This document shows positions 41,405 to 50,725 of a stretch of DNA of 64,000 nucleotides, piece after piece. A model generated the notes under the pieces. It saw only the letters and a program-made list of their open reading frames with translations, did not search any database and was not told the DNA's origin. How positions within the stretch are numbered: the stretch's first letter is position 1; every line of letters begins with the position of its first letter. The stretch is taken from assembly GCF_000002235.5 (NCBI RefSeq), contig NW_022145559.1, forward strand, positions 62,001 to 126,000, in the 5' to 3' direction. Made by a program: the position numbers and the translations under genes. The stretch is from Strongylocentrotus purpuratus (lineage: Eukaryota; Echinodermata; Echinoidea; Camarodonta; Strongylocentrotidae).

Positions 41405-42330
41405 TAGCGGTGCTAGGACAATTAAACCCTAAACACAATTACCCCCCCCCCCCTTAAAATTGCCCCAGAAGACAATTACCTCCTGGTAAATTAGCCACCT
41501 AGATAAGTTCTGCCTATACACCGATACGGGCGAATTTTCATGGATGTGAGCCCTCTACGTTTATCATTACACGCTGGGGGGCTTCTATCAGCTTGCGCTT
41601 TCATCTTGCATGCAACGATCATTGCTTTCTCACAGACAAACCACTTATTATTCCTTGCCGCTTTCGGACATTTCAACTTCATTTTGTCTAAATTTATTTC
41701 ATTTACGATGGATGAATGGGTAGATGATGTCCGTCATTGGCGAGTTTTGCGTGCGTTTTCGGCAATCGAAGTTTGGGAGACGCCGTTGTAACGGTGCCCC
41801 ACATATTCATTATCGTGTATGTTAACATGCAGATGATTTTATTGAATTGAAGAGAGTGAGAGACGGAATGATTTAGAGTTAGAATATAAATAATTCAAGG
41901 AATTTTAGCTAGCTGGAGCAGAGTTGTGAGTTCGATCTTACGGTACGGAGGCACTCTCACCACACCGCCAGTAGATGCGGGCCTAAGTACGAACGAGCTC
42001 TCGCTCATTCAAATTTTCCATTCAGGTGCTATCCAGAAGCCCCCCAGCTGCCCCCCAACTGTAGCGCCACTTACGGCGGCTTGCGTGGAAGGTCGCCCAA
42101 AGTGTATTTGTGTATATCAAAACCAACTTATTTTCAGGGTGGACTTCCTCTTTAATGAACAGGGGGTAATTTTAGGGCAGGGGTAATTTTTGTTTAGGTG
42201 GTTGTCCTTGGTTTTCCTTGGGAGAGGGTACTTAGTGGTAATTGTTAACTGGGGTGGGGGGTAATTGTCCTAGGGGGGAATAATTGCCCCCGGGGATGGT
42301 TGTCCTTGGGGAGGGGGGAAATTTCAGCCC
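41405..42330. mobile_element. Foldback element with GGTAATTGTCCT-type arms
   Basis: The left arm (41408-41510) has GCTAGGACAATTA, ACAATTACCCCC and GACAATTACC. The right arm (42165-42325) has the inverted words GGGTAATTTT, GGTAATTGTCCTAGG and GGTTGTCCTTGG in a degenerate series. Sequence between the arms is unique, and its short open frames show no recognisable domain. It is best read as a non-autonomous element with repeat-rich ends. Confidence 0.55.
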
Positions 42331-43565
42331 CGTCCCTCTCCACGTATAAAACACAAATACATGTCATTCTGCTCGACGAGATCTCATCGGCTCTGACTAC
42401 ATTGGACTGCATCTGCGCAGTCTCTATAACAGGTCAACATCTACCACTGATTATCGATAATCAAGCTACGAACTGAACTTCAAAAGTATGAGATGTGTTC
42501 GAATGAAATAATCTACGGTAAACTTCTGACTTTTTTCAGAAAATGTTACCGTCGACGACTTAGAATAGAGTTCATTCAATCAGTAAACTATTGTCACAAC
42601 AAGGTGACATTAGATGGTAAAATCATATCATAAAATCATAACAACACAACAGTAATAACAATAGAAATTCAAAAAAAGATTAATAAAAGAATAAGACGGC
42701 CATTGTCTTTTGTATTGACAAAATCAAGTGTTCATAATCCAGGCTTCTGTGCATGCTATTACCATAATGATATTACCATTAATGTACTATACATGAATAT
42801 GTAAAAGTTTCGAAACATAGCTCCCCCCTTAAGATAAAAAAGAGTTCCATCTTTAAAATGCTTGAACTGTCTTCTCAACAATATTTAAAATATAAGGTAA
42901 GAAATTACATTGCAAGGATCTGAAAGGGCTATTTGACTCTCCAAACCCTTTTCATTTCATTTTATAAATAACCTCTCTATCTCTCTTTATATAGACCATT
43001 TCTCTCTTGAAAGTCAAATAAACTCGAGAACATCTTGGGGCTCCGCCCCGGAGCCCCCCGACAGGGGCTCTGCCAGGACCCTCAACAATTGACCATAATA
43101 ATTATCAGGCGAATGGCATCCCATGTTTAGGACCTTACAGCTTTCATAGCAATCACATCTGGACCGTCAAAGAAAAAGTTTGAGAACCCCTGCTTTAAAT
43201 TATAAATTATGTAGACAACAACGAATTATTGGCAGCACCTCGATGATTTGGTGATTTTACTCAAACCTTTTATTTTGGTTTTAAGATCATTATTTTGGTT
43301 TTGGGATCCCAAAATGTCACTATATAACTCTGTAAATACTATTTGGACAATCTAATACTTCTCATTTTATGAGTCACGTAGTGCTATTTTCTCCGAAAGC
43401 TCTGTCTCTGTCTGTCTCTTTCTCTCTCTCTCTCTCTCTTTGGCTACTGACCGGGGTCCATATTGATAAAACCATTATAGTTGCCAACTAATTACATAGG
43501 CTTTATAGTTGACAACTAGACTTGGTGAGGTTTAACGAATATGAACCCAGATGTACATATCTAAA
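42331..43565. other. Intergenic sequence between the gene copies
   Basis: No gene is visible. There is a GC-rich palindrome, GGGGCTCCGCCCCGGAGCCC, near 43040 and a (TC)n tract at 43405-43441, both typical of small repeats. Confidence 0.5.
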
Positions 43566-44640
43566 AACATAAATTGTAAGTGTCTTTATCAAGACTCAAC
43601 CTTCTATTTAAATACAATACCAATAGGATTAAATTCCACATGTCTCAAGCATTTTTGTACGGACTGTCCCCGCCACCCCCCTCCCCCCACCCACTCAGTT
43701 TTATTTAGGGTACGCATATGCGTGTTCCCAGCAACCCCCCCCCCCCCTTTCGGAAAAAGTCCGGTGTGTAAAGTCAATACGGGTCGATATTTTTCTTTTG
43801 TAATACGAGCCTTTTTCAGCACCCCCCCCCCCCCTTTCAGCAAAAGTCCGTGTGTGTAAAGTCAATACGGATAGACCTCTTTCTTTTGTTACGTGCCGGA
43901 GGGTTTCGGAACACGCAAGGTATCCTTCCGTTCACGGTGTGTGGGGGACGGTCAAAGGGACTTCCCCTTTTCCATAAAACTACTTTATAAAGGCAGTCAA
44001 GTTCTTACACTTGTTTGAGGGTCATGAGGAATTATCCATATCAAAAGCAGTAGACGATGAATCGCTTGCATCAGTCATAAAATAAACGTTATGTAAACCT
44101 GCATATTGTATGGCTCTATTTACGAAAACTAATGATCATTTCTTGGTGACCTCCTTTCATAGAATGACTGCCTTCAGTATATATACTTACAGAAATAGTG
44201 AGACGAGGTGACTACACGAATGACGACAAATATGAATTGATATGACGTAGACTTCATTCTGGCGATATGTCGGGAAAGTAGTAACAGAAGAAGGAAATGG
44301 CTCAAAGCACTTATTATGACGTATGCAACTAATGTGTCTACTCGTATTCCTGCCTATCATGAACAGTTCTCGACCAGAGAAGTCTGACTGAGTTACTCTA
44401 GTGTTTATTCCTTTTCACATATCCCGGATGGAACGATGATATCATATCGAAATGGTGTACAATGTACATGTTCTTTGTTCGTTCCGCAAGACTTAATCAT
44501 AATATACGATATCAGCACTCGGAGGCTGTTCATGCTATGCCGCGGCATTGCTTATTTGCTTTGATTCATCGTCTACTGCTTTTGATATGGATAATTCCTC
44601 ATGACCCTCAAACAAGTAATTGTTCTATTAAATATTGTTT
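43566..44640 (-). repeat. Partial first-exon cassettes, one inverted
   Basis: Positions 43578-43690 (+) repeat 1130-1225, sharing ATCAAGACTCAACCTTCT. Positions 44140-44560 are the reverse complement of the exon 1 cassette. A 55-57-bp inverted repeat (44008-44064 and 44557-44613, sharing GAGGGTCATGAGGAATTATC) brackets the inverted cassette. This looks like an inverted duplication of the promoter block. Confidence 0.75.
44191..44257 (-). CDS. Inverted signal-peptide exon copy
   Basis: On the minus strand the ATG at 44257 opens MKSTSYQFIFVVIRVV and then TSSHYF. It ends in phase 1 at a GTAAGT donor (44190-44185). The exon is exactly 67 nt, as in the other copies, and open. It points away from copy 2, so it can serve neither copy as arranged; it may feed an unknown minus-strand transcript or be an unused duplicate. 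Confidence 0.5.
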
Positions 44641-44891
44641 ATCATTGGCATTGATGTCATGGGGGGGGGGGGTCCAATGAGGTAGCTGAAATACCAGTCA
44701 ACAAAGACATCAGGTAGTGTGATGTGAGAAGGCGGGCTCATATGATTTTCTTTTCACTTCTTTTCCTCATCCTTCTTTTTGTCCCATCTTCCTTTCTCTC
44801 TCTTCTCTTATTCCCCCTCTCTCTCTCTCTCTCTATATATTCATACTTCTAACAATACAATTTTTAAAAAGTGTTTTTCTGACCCACTCTG

Positions 44892-44938
<47 letters not shown>

Positions 44939-45118
44939 AGAAATAGAGAGAGAGAAAGATGGGACAGAAAGAACGATGAGGAAAAGAAGTGAAAAGAAAA
45001 TCATATGACCTCCCCCCCCCCCCTTCTCACATCACACTACCTGATGTCTTTGGTAACTGGTATTTCAGCTACCTCATTGGACCCCCCCCCCCCGCCATGA
45101 CATCAATGCCAATGATAT
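44640..45118. repeat. Large palindrome (about 200-bp arms)
   Basis: The left arm (44640-44835) begins TCATTGGCATTGATGTCATG, a G run, GTCCAATGAGGTAGCTG and a CT tract. The right arm (44898-45118) is its reverse complement, with the GA tract, a C run and GACATCAATGCCAATGA. The spacer is a solo mariner-like tip (44845-44896). Strong folding and cruciform instability are expected. Confidence 0.8.
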
Positions 45119-45885
45119 ACACTATTCATTAGAACAGTTAATATCAAATGTGATAAGGGCTTTACTGCTATAATTATCGTATAGATCCAGTATTCCATGA
45201 GTCGTGAATCGGTCTGGTAGCAAGGGACATCAATCTAGGGCGCACAGAAGGGGTCCAATATTGCCAGAAATGAATATCCCAAACCAAGCCTCAGAACTGC
45301 TATTGTCCTTGTATACTCGTTCGCACCCACACTGGTTGGGCGCAGGAACGAATTTCCCATTTTTATTTCAGAATTTTTCCCGCATGAAAATAATTCAAGC
45401 GCTAAAACCACTTGACTGCATCACCCCGAACGGATAAGAGTCTGTCGGTATGCAGTCGGTTCGGCGGTGTGACCAGTGGCGGATCCAGGGGTGGGGGTGT
45501 TTTACCTCGAAGGGAAAGGGGAGCTACATCGGTAAACTGAGTCTGCGCGTGATACTCTTTCTACTTTGACTTAATCGAAGCAGAAAGTAATGCCACGCGA
45601 AAGCATGAAAAAGGCTTCGACTGCTGATATCGTGTATTGTGATTAAGTCTCGCGGAACGAACACAATACATGTACATGTACATCATTCCGTTATGATATT
45701 GGCATTCCATACGGGATATGTGAAAAGGAATACACACGGCAGAAAGTCAGTCAGACTTGTTCGCAGGTTAAGGATAGTTCATGATAGCCAGGAATACGAG
45801 GACACAATAAATTGTTGCATACATCATAAGAAGTCCTTTCAACCATTTCCTCCGTCTGTTACTGCTTTCCCGACATATCGACACA

Positions 45886-45952
45886 ATGAAGTCTTTGTCA
45901 TATCAATTCATGTTTGTCGTCATGCACGTAGTCGCCTCGTCTCACTCTATCT
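45886..45952 (+). CDS. Signal-peptide exon, cassette unit 1 (intact, likely exon 1 of copy 2)
   Basis: The ATG at 45886 opens MKSLSYQFMFVVMHVVASSH and continues to a phase-1 GTAAGT donor at 45953. The upstream GGATATG and AGTCAGTC motifs keep the core-promoter spacing. It is the only intact + strand first exon near copy 2, whose first CCP exon starts at 50528 in phase 1. The predicted intron is about 4.6 kb. Confidence 0.55.
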
Positions 45953-46293
45953 GTAAGTATATGAAGGCAATCATTCTAAGAAGGGAAGTCATCGAGCAAT
46001 GATCATAAGTTTTCCTAAATAGAGCCATGTAATATACATGTTTTGATAACGTTTATTTTATGACTGATGCAAGTGATCTAACAATGTTTTCTGAGGGAAA
46101 GTAGATTCATGTGTTTAGTTTCTGTAGTCTCATGTATCTTGTCTTATCTAAATCATAATTTCTTTTAAAGTAAAATGTACATATAAAATAGTGTCATAGG
46201 TTTGGGGATACGTGTCTCCCAACTTCTTGAATGATTAAAGAGAAAGAGAGAGAGGGGAAGAGGGAGGGGGAGATGAGGGTGTAGATACATATA

Positions 46294-46801
46294 CAGAGTG
46301 AGTCAGAACAAATTTCCCACTTTTAAAAAGTTGTATTGTTTGAAGTATGAAAACTTAATCATGAGTTTCATGATATGTCTTGATAGAGTTATCCGCCTAG
46401 TTCATTAAGGTACCATTTTCATCTGAATCTCTGCATGCATGACTGAACATCAGACAATCTTTACAAGACTGCCAGATCTCACTTGCGCCAAGTTGCTAGG
46501 TGAGGAATACAATAATGTTTTGAACAAAGACAGCCAGTTTTTCAGTTATCCAATTAGCCAGACAGACAAAAACACACCAACACACCCACACGCAGACACA
46601 CACACATACACACACACGCACACACGCACATGCATAGGCACACGCAAATGTGCACAAATGTGCATTCCATTCCCGACAAGGCCCATCCAAACTGTTACTT
46701 TTTGTTTGGAATTCTTCTTATCGTACGCAAAGTTGAGTGGCCGCTGTCCTCTTGGTGCGTATTGGCGGATGTTGTGCTTCATGATAATGATGATGATGAT
46801 A

Positions 46802-46835
<34 letters not shown>

Positions 46836-47228
46836 CATGATGGTGGTAGTGAATGTGTACAAAAGGGAAAGATTTTTAGGGTTATGCCACTTAAACATTC
46901 AGTGATTTTGATAAAAATCAATGCTCAATCAGAAAAGGGGTAATTATGAAACAATTATCACCGTCTGTGTTATGTGTGAGTGTGTGTGTGTGTGAGTGTG
47001 TGCACGCGTGTGTGTGTGTGTATGTGTGTGTGCGTGTGCGTGTGCGCGTGTCTGACTTTCTTTGTTCAATGCACTGTTTTATTCCTCACCCAGTATTAAA
47101 CTTGGCGCAAGTGAGATCTGGCAGTCTTGTAAAGATTGTCTGATATTCATTGATGCATGCAGAGTATGATTAAATATTCATACTTCTAACAATACAATTT
47201 TTAAAAAGTGTTTTTCTGACCCACTCTG
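46294..47228. mobile_element. Mariner-like MITE, full length
   Basis: The element is 935 bp with TA on both sides. Its inverted ends, about 150-210 bp long, begin CAGAGTGAGTCAGAACAAAT and, on the other strand, CAGAGTGGGTCAGAAAAACA. The interior has CA/TG repeats (46577-46640, 46977-47052) and a (GAT)n tract (46785-46835). No transposase is present. A half copy is at 40708, and one solo tip lies in the palindrome at 44845. Confidence 0.8.
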
Positions 47229-47283
<55 letters not shown>

Positions 47284-47596
47284 AGAAATAGAGAGAGAGA
47301 AAGATGGGACAGAAAGAACGATGAGGAAAAGAAGTGAAAAGAAAATCATATGACCTCCCCCCCCCCTTCTCACATCACATTACCTGATGTCTTTGTTAAC
47401 TGATATTTCAGCTACCTCATTGGACCCCCCCCCCCCCCCGCCATGACATCAATGCCAATGATATACACTATTCATTAGAACAGTTAATATCAAATGTGAT
47501 AAGGGCTTTACTGCTATAATTATCGTATAGATCCAGTATTCCATGAGTCATGAATCGGTCTGGTAGCAAGGGACATCAGTCTAGGGCGCACAAGAT

Positions 47597-47808
47597 AAGG
47601 AGGCGCGATAGCTCAGTCGGTAGAGCAGTTGTCTCGTAATCCGGTAACCCAGGTTTGAAACCAAGTCGATGCGCTAGTGCCCTTTGGTAAGGCATTAATC
47701 CTCACTACCAGGTCCCTCGGAGAGAACCTAAAGCTGTCGGTCGTCTTAGCTTTCTTAGCTGTTAGGTAAAATAACCATCACATCCATCATATCAAAAAGG
47801 GGTCCTAT
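47597..47808 (+). mobile_element. tRNA-derived SINE with preserved empty sites
   Basis: The head GCGATAGCTCAGTCGGTAGA holds the A box and AGGTTTGAAACC (47651-47662) the B box, followed by GCTAGTGCCCTTTGGTAAGG. The other two cassette units lack it: both run from GGGCGCACA straight into A(A)GGGGTCC or AAAAGGGTCC. This fixes the insertion borders and shows it came after the array formed. The tRNA-like part resembles a real tRNA but is followed by a SINE body. Confidence 0.8.
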
Positions 47809-48268
47809 ATTGCCAAAATTAATGTCCCAAACCACGTCCCAGAACTTCTATTGTCCTTGTATAGAGTTTAAATAACAGCTCGTACGCACCCACAATGGTT
47901 GGATTTGCATTTTGTCTTGCAAACTCAGCATGTCTTCTCAAAGACAACAAAATGTCATACTGGCTTTTCGTCAATCCGGTCGGGGCCTTGCCAGGGCAGT
48001 CGTATTTAAAAGGTTTGTTTTTCTGAGGAAAAAAAATTATATAAAACAACCAAACGTCTTATACTATTGTTGACATTACTCTTACAATAAATGTAGATTA
48101 ATAGCTCCAAAGGCTTAGTGTTTTGATCTAAAGGGGTGGGCGCGGGAATGAGTTTCCCATTTTTATTTCTGAATCTGTCCCGCATGCGAATAATTCAAGT
48201 ACTAAAACCACTCGACTGCAGCACCCCGAACAGCTAAGAGTCTAACAATGTGAAGTCGGTTCGGCGGT

Positions 48269-48420
48269 GTGGCTGAGGTATTAAAGTGTATTCACTGCGG
48301 ACTGTTTTGGTTTGAAAACTTCTATGAGAATGGTGGTTGTTACCTTTTTCCATCTTTTTTTAAACGTGTAAATGAATGGAAACTGTGCACTACAAAGTTC
48401 GTAAGCTTGTTCAATGAGCT
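48269..48420 (+). pseudogene. C-type-lectin-like relic, cassette unit 2
   Basis: The frame from ATG 48269 reads LKCIHCGLFWFENFYENGGC and then YLFPSFF and VNEWKLCTTKFVSLF, similar to the first strands of a CTLD. It has no donor or acceptor in good context, and the rest of the domain is absent. It is homologous to 945-1065. Function is doubtful. Confidence 0.3.
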
Positions 48421-48967
48421 TTGTGTTATAATATACATAAATGTGAAGCGTATTTCACTTCACGTCATAATAATCAAAACTCGCCGCGGTTTACCTTGTC
48501 ATATCTAAACGAGGCTTTACTGTGTGTTATCTCGACAGAAAGGAGGAACTACATCGGTAAATTAAGTTTGCACGAGATACTCTTTCTACTGTGACTTAAT
48601 GGAGTCCGTTGTTATCTAGCACTGGGATTTTCCTTAAATATGAACAACAGACGATGCATCAAAGCAGAACAATAATGCCGCGTAAAAGCATGAAAAGCCT
48701 TCGACTGCTGATAACGTGTATTGTGATTAAGTCTCGCGGAACGAACACACTACATGTACATGTACACATTTTCGATATGATATGATCATTCCATACGGGA
48801 TATGTGTAAGGGAATAAACACGGTAGAAATTCAGTCAGACTTGTTCTCTGGTAAAGGACTGTTCATCATAGCCAGGAATACGAGTAGAGACAACTGTTGC
48901 ATACGTCATAATAAGTGCTTTCAGCCATTTCCTTCTTCTGTTACTACTTTCCCGACATATCGTCAGA

Positions 48968-49034
48968 ATGAAGTGTTCGTCAAATCAATTCATAATTGTC
49001 GTCATTCACGTAGTCACTTTGTAACACTATACAT
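48968..49034 (+). pseudogene. Signal-peptide exon, cassette unit 2 (nonsense)
   Basis: The exon keeps the 67-nt length, the ATG and the phase-1 GTAAGT donor at 49035. The frame MKCSSNQFIIVVIHVVTL runs into TAA at 49022-49024. The nearest first exon to copy 2 is therefore broken unless another start is used. Its promoter motifs (GGATATG, TTCAGTCAGAC) look intact. Confidence 0.6.
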
Positions 49035-49359
49035 GTAAGTATATATACTAAAGGCAGCTATTCGATGAAGGGAAGTCATCCAGACAAAAATATGGGTTTT
49101 TAAAAATAGAGACCTAAAATATGCATGTATATCTTTTAATTATGACTGATGTCAGTGAGCTAACAACGTTGAATCTGAAGGAAGGTAGATTCATTTGTTT
49201 CGTTTCTCTAGTGTCATGCTTTTTGTCTTATCTTCATCATAGCTTTTTTCTAAGTAAACAGGGTATATTATTGTTATTATTGGTAAGTATTTGGCGTCAC
49301 CTGTGCCTGGGAGGCACATATAAACAGTGTCATAGGCAGAGTCATTGGTTTGGAGATAC

Positions 49360-49620
49360 GTGCCCCCCCCCCCCTCCTCCAACTCCTTCATTGAAGAAAA
49401 GAAGAGAGAAAGAGAAGGTAGAGAGAGAGAGAGAGAGAGAGACAGAAAGAGAGAGAGGAATAAATATATATAGAGAGAGAAAAAAATATGAGGAAATGGA
49501 AGAGACAAGATAATCGTACGAGCCCCCCCCCCCCCCCCTCACATCACACTCCCCGATATTAACTGGTATTTCATCAACTTCATCGGACCCCCCTCCCCCC
49601 CCCCCCCCCCCCCCGCATGA
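49360..49620. repeat. GA tract and C homopolymers of cassette unit 2/3
   Basis: C runs at 49364-49374, 49523-49537 and 49588-49614 surround a GA tract (49420-49456). The same order occurs in the other units. Open frames here are poly-Gly or Ser/Leu and are not genes. Confidence 0.8.
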
Positions 49621-50527
49621 TATCAGTACCACAGATACAAAATATGTATTCGAACAGGTACTATCAAATGTGATAAGGGCTTAACTGTGATATCTATCAT
49701 AAAGATCTAGTATTCCATGAGTCTTAAATCGGTCTGGTTGCAAGGAACATCAATCTAGGGCGCACAAAAAGGGTCCAATATTGCCAAAATTAATGTTCCA
49801 AACCGAATCCCAGAATTTTTATTGTCCTTGTATATAGTGTAAATAACAACTTTTTCGCACTTCGTCTTGCAAACGCAGCATGTCATCTCAAAGACAACAA
49901 ATGTCATACTGGCTTTTTGTCAACCCGGTTGAGGCCTGGCCACGGTAGTCGTATTTAAAAAGGTTTGTTTTTCTGAGGGAAAAATATTATAAACAACCAA
50001 ACGTCTTATACTATTGTTTACATTACTCTAAAATGAATGAAGATTCGTAGCCCCGAAAGCTTAGTGTATTGCTTTGAAGGGGTGGGCGCGGGAATGAATT
50101 TCCCATTTTCATTTTTGAATTTTTCCCGCAACGATATGGTATTGAAATAAGCCAGTTCATAGTTGAAGTCTAAGCATGCGCAGATACAGATCATTGCGGA
50201 CTAAATTGTGAAATTCACGGAGATGAAATACTGGATACGTGCTCATGAAAGTTATGTAATTATTATTCATGTATGCACAAGCAGCGCTCTCTATGGTACA
50301 CAGGCGGAAGTACTCTTTGAAAAGGGGAAACAAAGGCTATTTATGTAGCATCTCCATCGCTGTAGGAGTGATTATTTCAAAATGTACAAAGTGGGACCTC
50401 TTCATTTTTTGAAGATCTGTGGATATTTGGGGTCATATATGTGCTAACCTTGAACTGGTCTATTGCCCTAGAGTTGATTTCTCGAAAGTAGTTACGATCT
50501 TTTTCCTATCACATATGCTCCCCACAG

Positions 50528-50725
50528 GTTTGATATCAGCTAGCTGTTCCATACCAGACCCCATACCTAACACCATAACAACTTTGCCGAACCAAACAGT
50601 GGATACAGGTTCTTATATCACATGGGGATGCAGTGATGGATACAAGATGGATGGCCTGACAAACACTGCTGTATGGGTGTGCTTAGAGGACGGATCCTGG
50701 CTAGGTCATACACCCATATGCACGG
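50528..50725 (+). CDS. CCP/sushi exon A, copy 2
   Basis: This exon of 66 codons is phase 1-1, with acceptor CTCCCCACAG and donor GTAAGG. It reads LISASCSIPDPIPNTITTL, YITWGCSDGYKMDGLTN and CLEDGSWLGHTPICT. It is almost identical to 5167-5364, with conservative changes. Confidence 0.88.

Larger units (their letters stand above)
45040..50160 (+). repeat. Tandem array of about 2.2 kb first-exon cassettes
   Basis: The word CATCA(A/G)TCTAGGGCGCACA occurs at about 45226, 47569 and 49746, giving steps of about 2.34 and 2.18 kb. Each unit has a GA tract, C run, a GGGCGCGGGAATGA-type word and a CTCGCGGAACGAACACA leader. Units 1 and 2 include the promoter and signal-peptide exon; unit 3 is truncated and leads into copy 2 exon A. 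Unit 1 carries a mariner-like MITE and a hAT-like tip, and unit 2 a SINE. The copy 1 upstream block (940-2830) is a diverged relative. Confidence 0.8.

Noticed and set aside
41540..41791. An 83-residue open frame with hydrophobic stretches at 41.5 kb
   Set aside because: It lies inside a foldback element, has no conserved motif and has no supporting splice or promoter context.
46439..46905. Open frames with Met/Asp runs near 46.8 kb
   Set aside because: They are translations of a GAT trinucleotide tract inside a MITE.
47602..47672. A functional tRNA gene
   Set aside because: The A and B boxes are good, but the acceptor arm is not paired at the expected distance and a SINE body follows; the sister units lack it entirely.
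49191..49632. Minus-strand frames with Gly and Ser/Leu runs
   Set aside because: They read through C homopolymers and a GA tract of the cassette repeat and show no domain.
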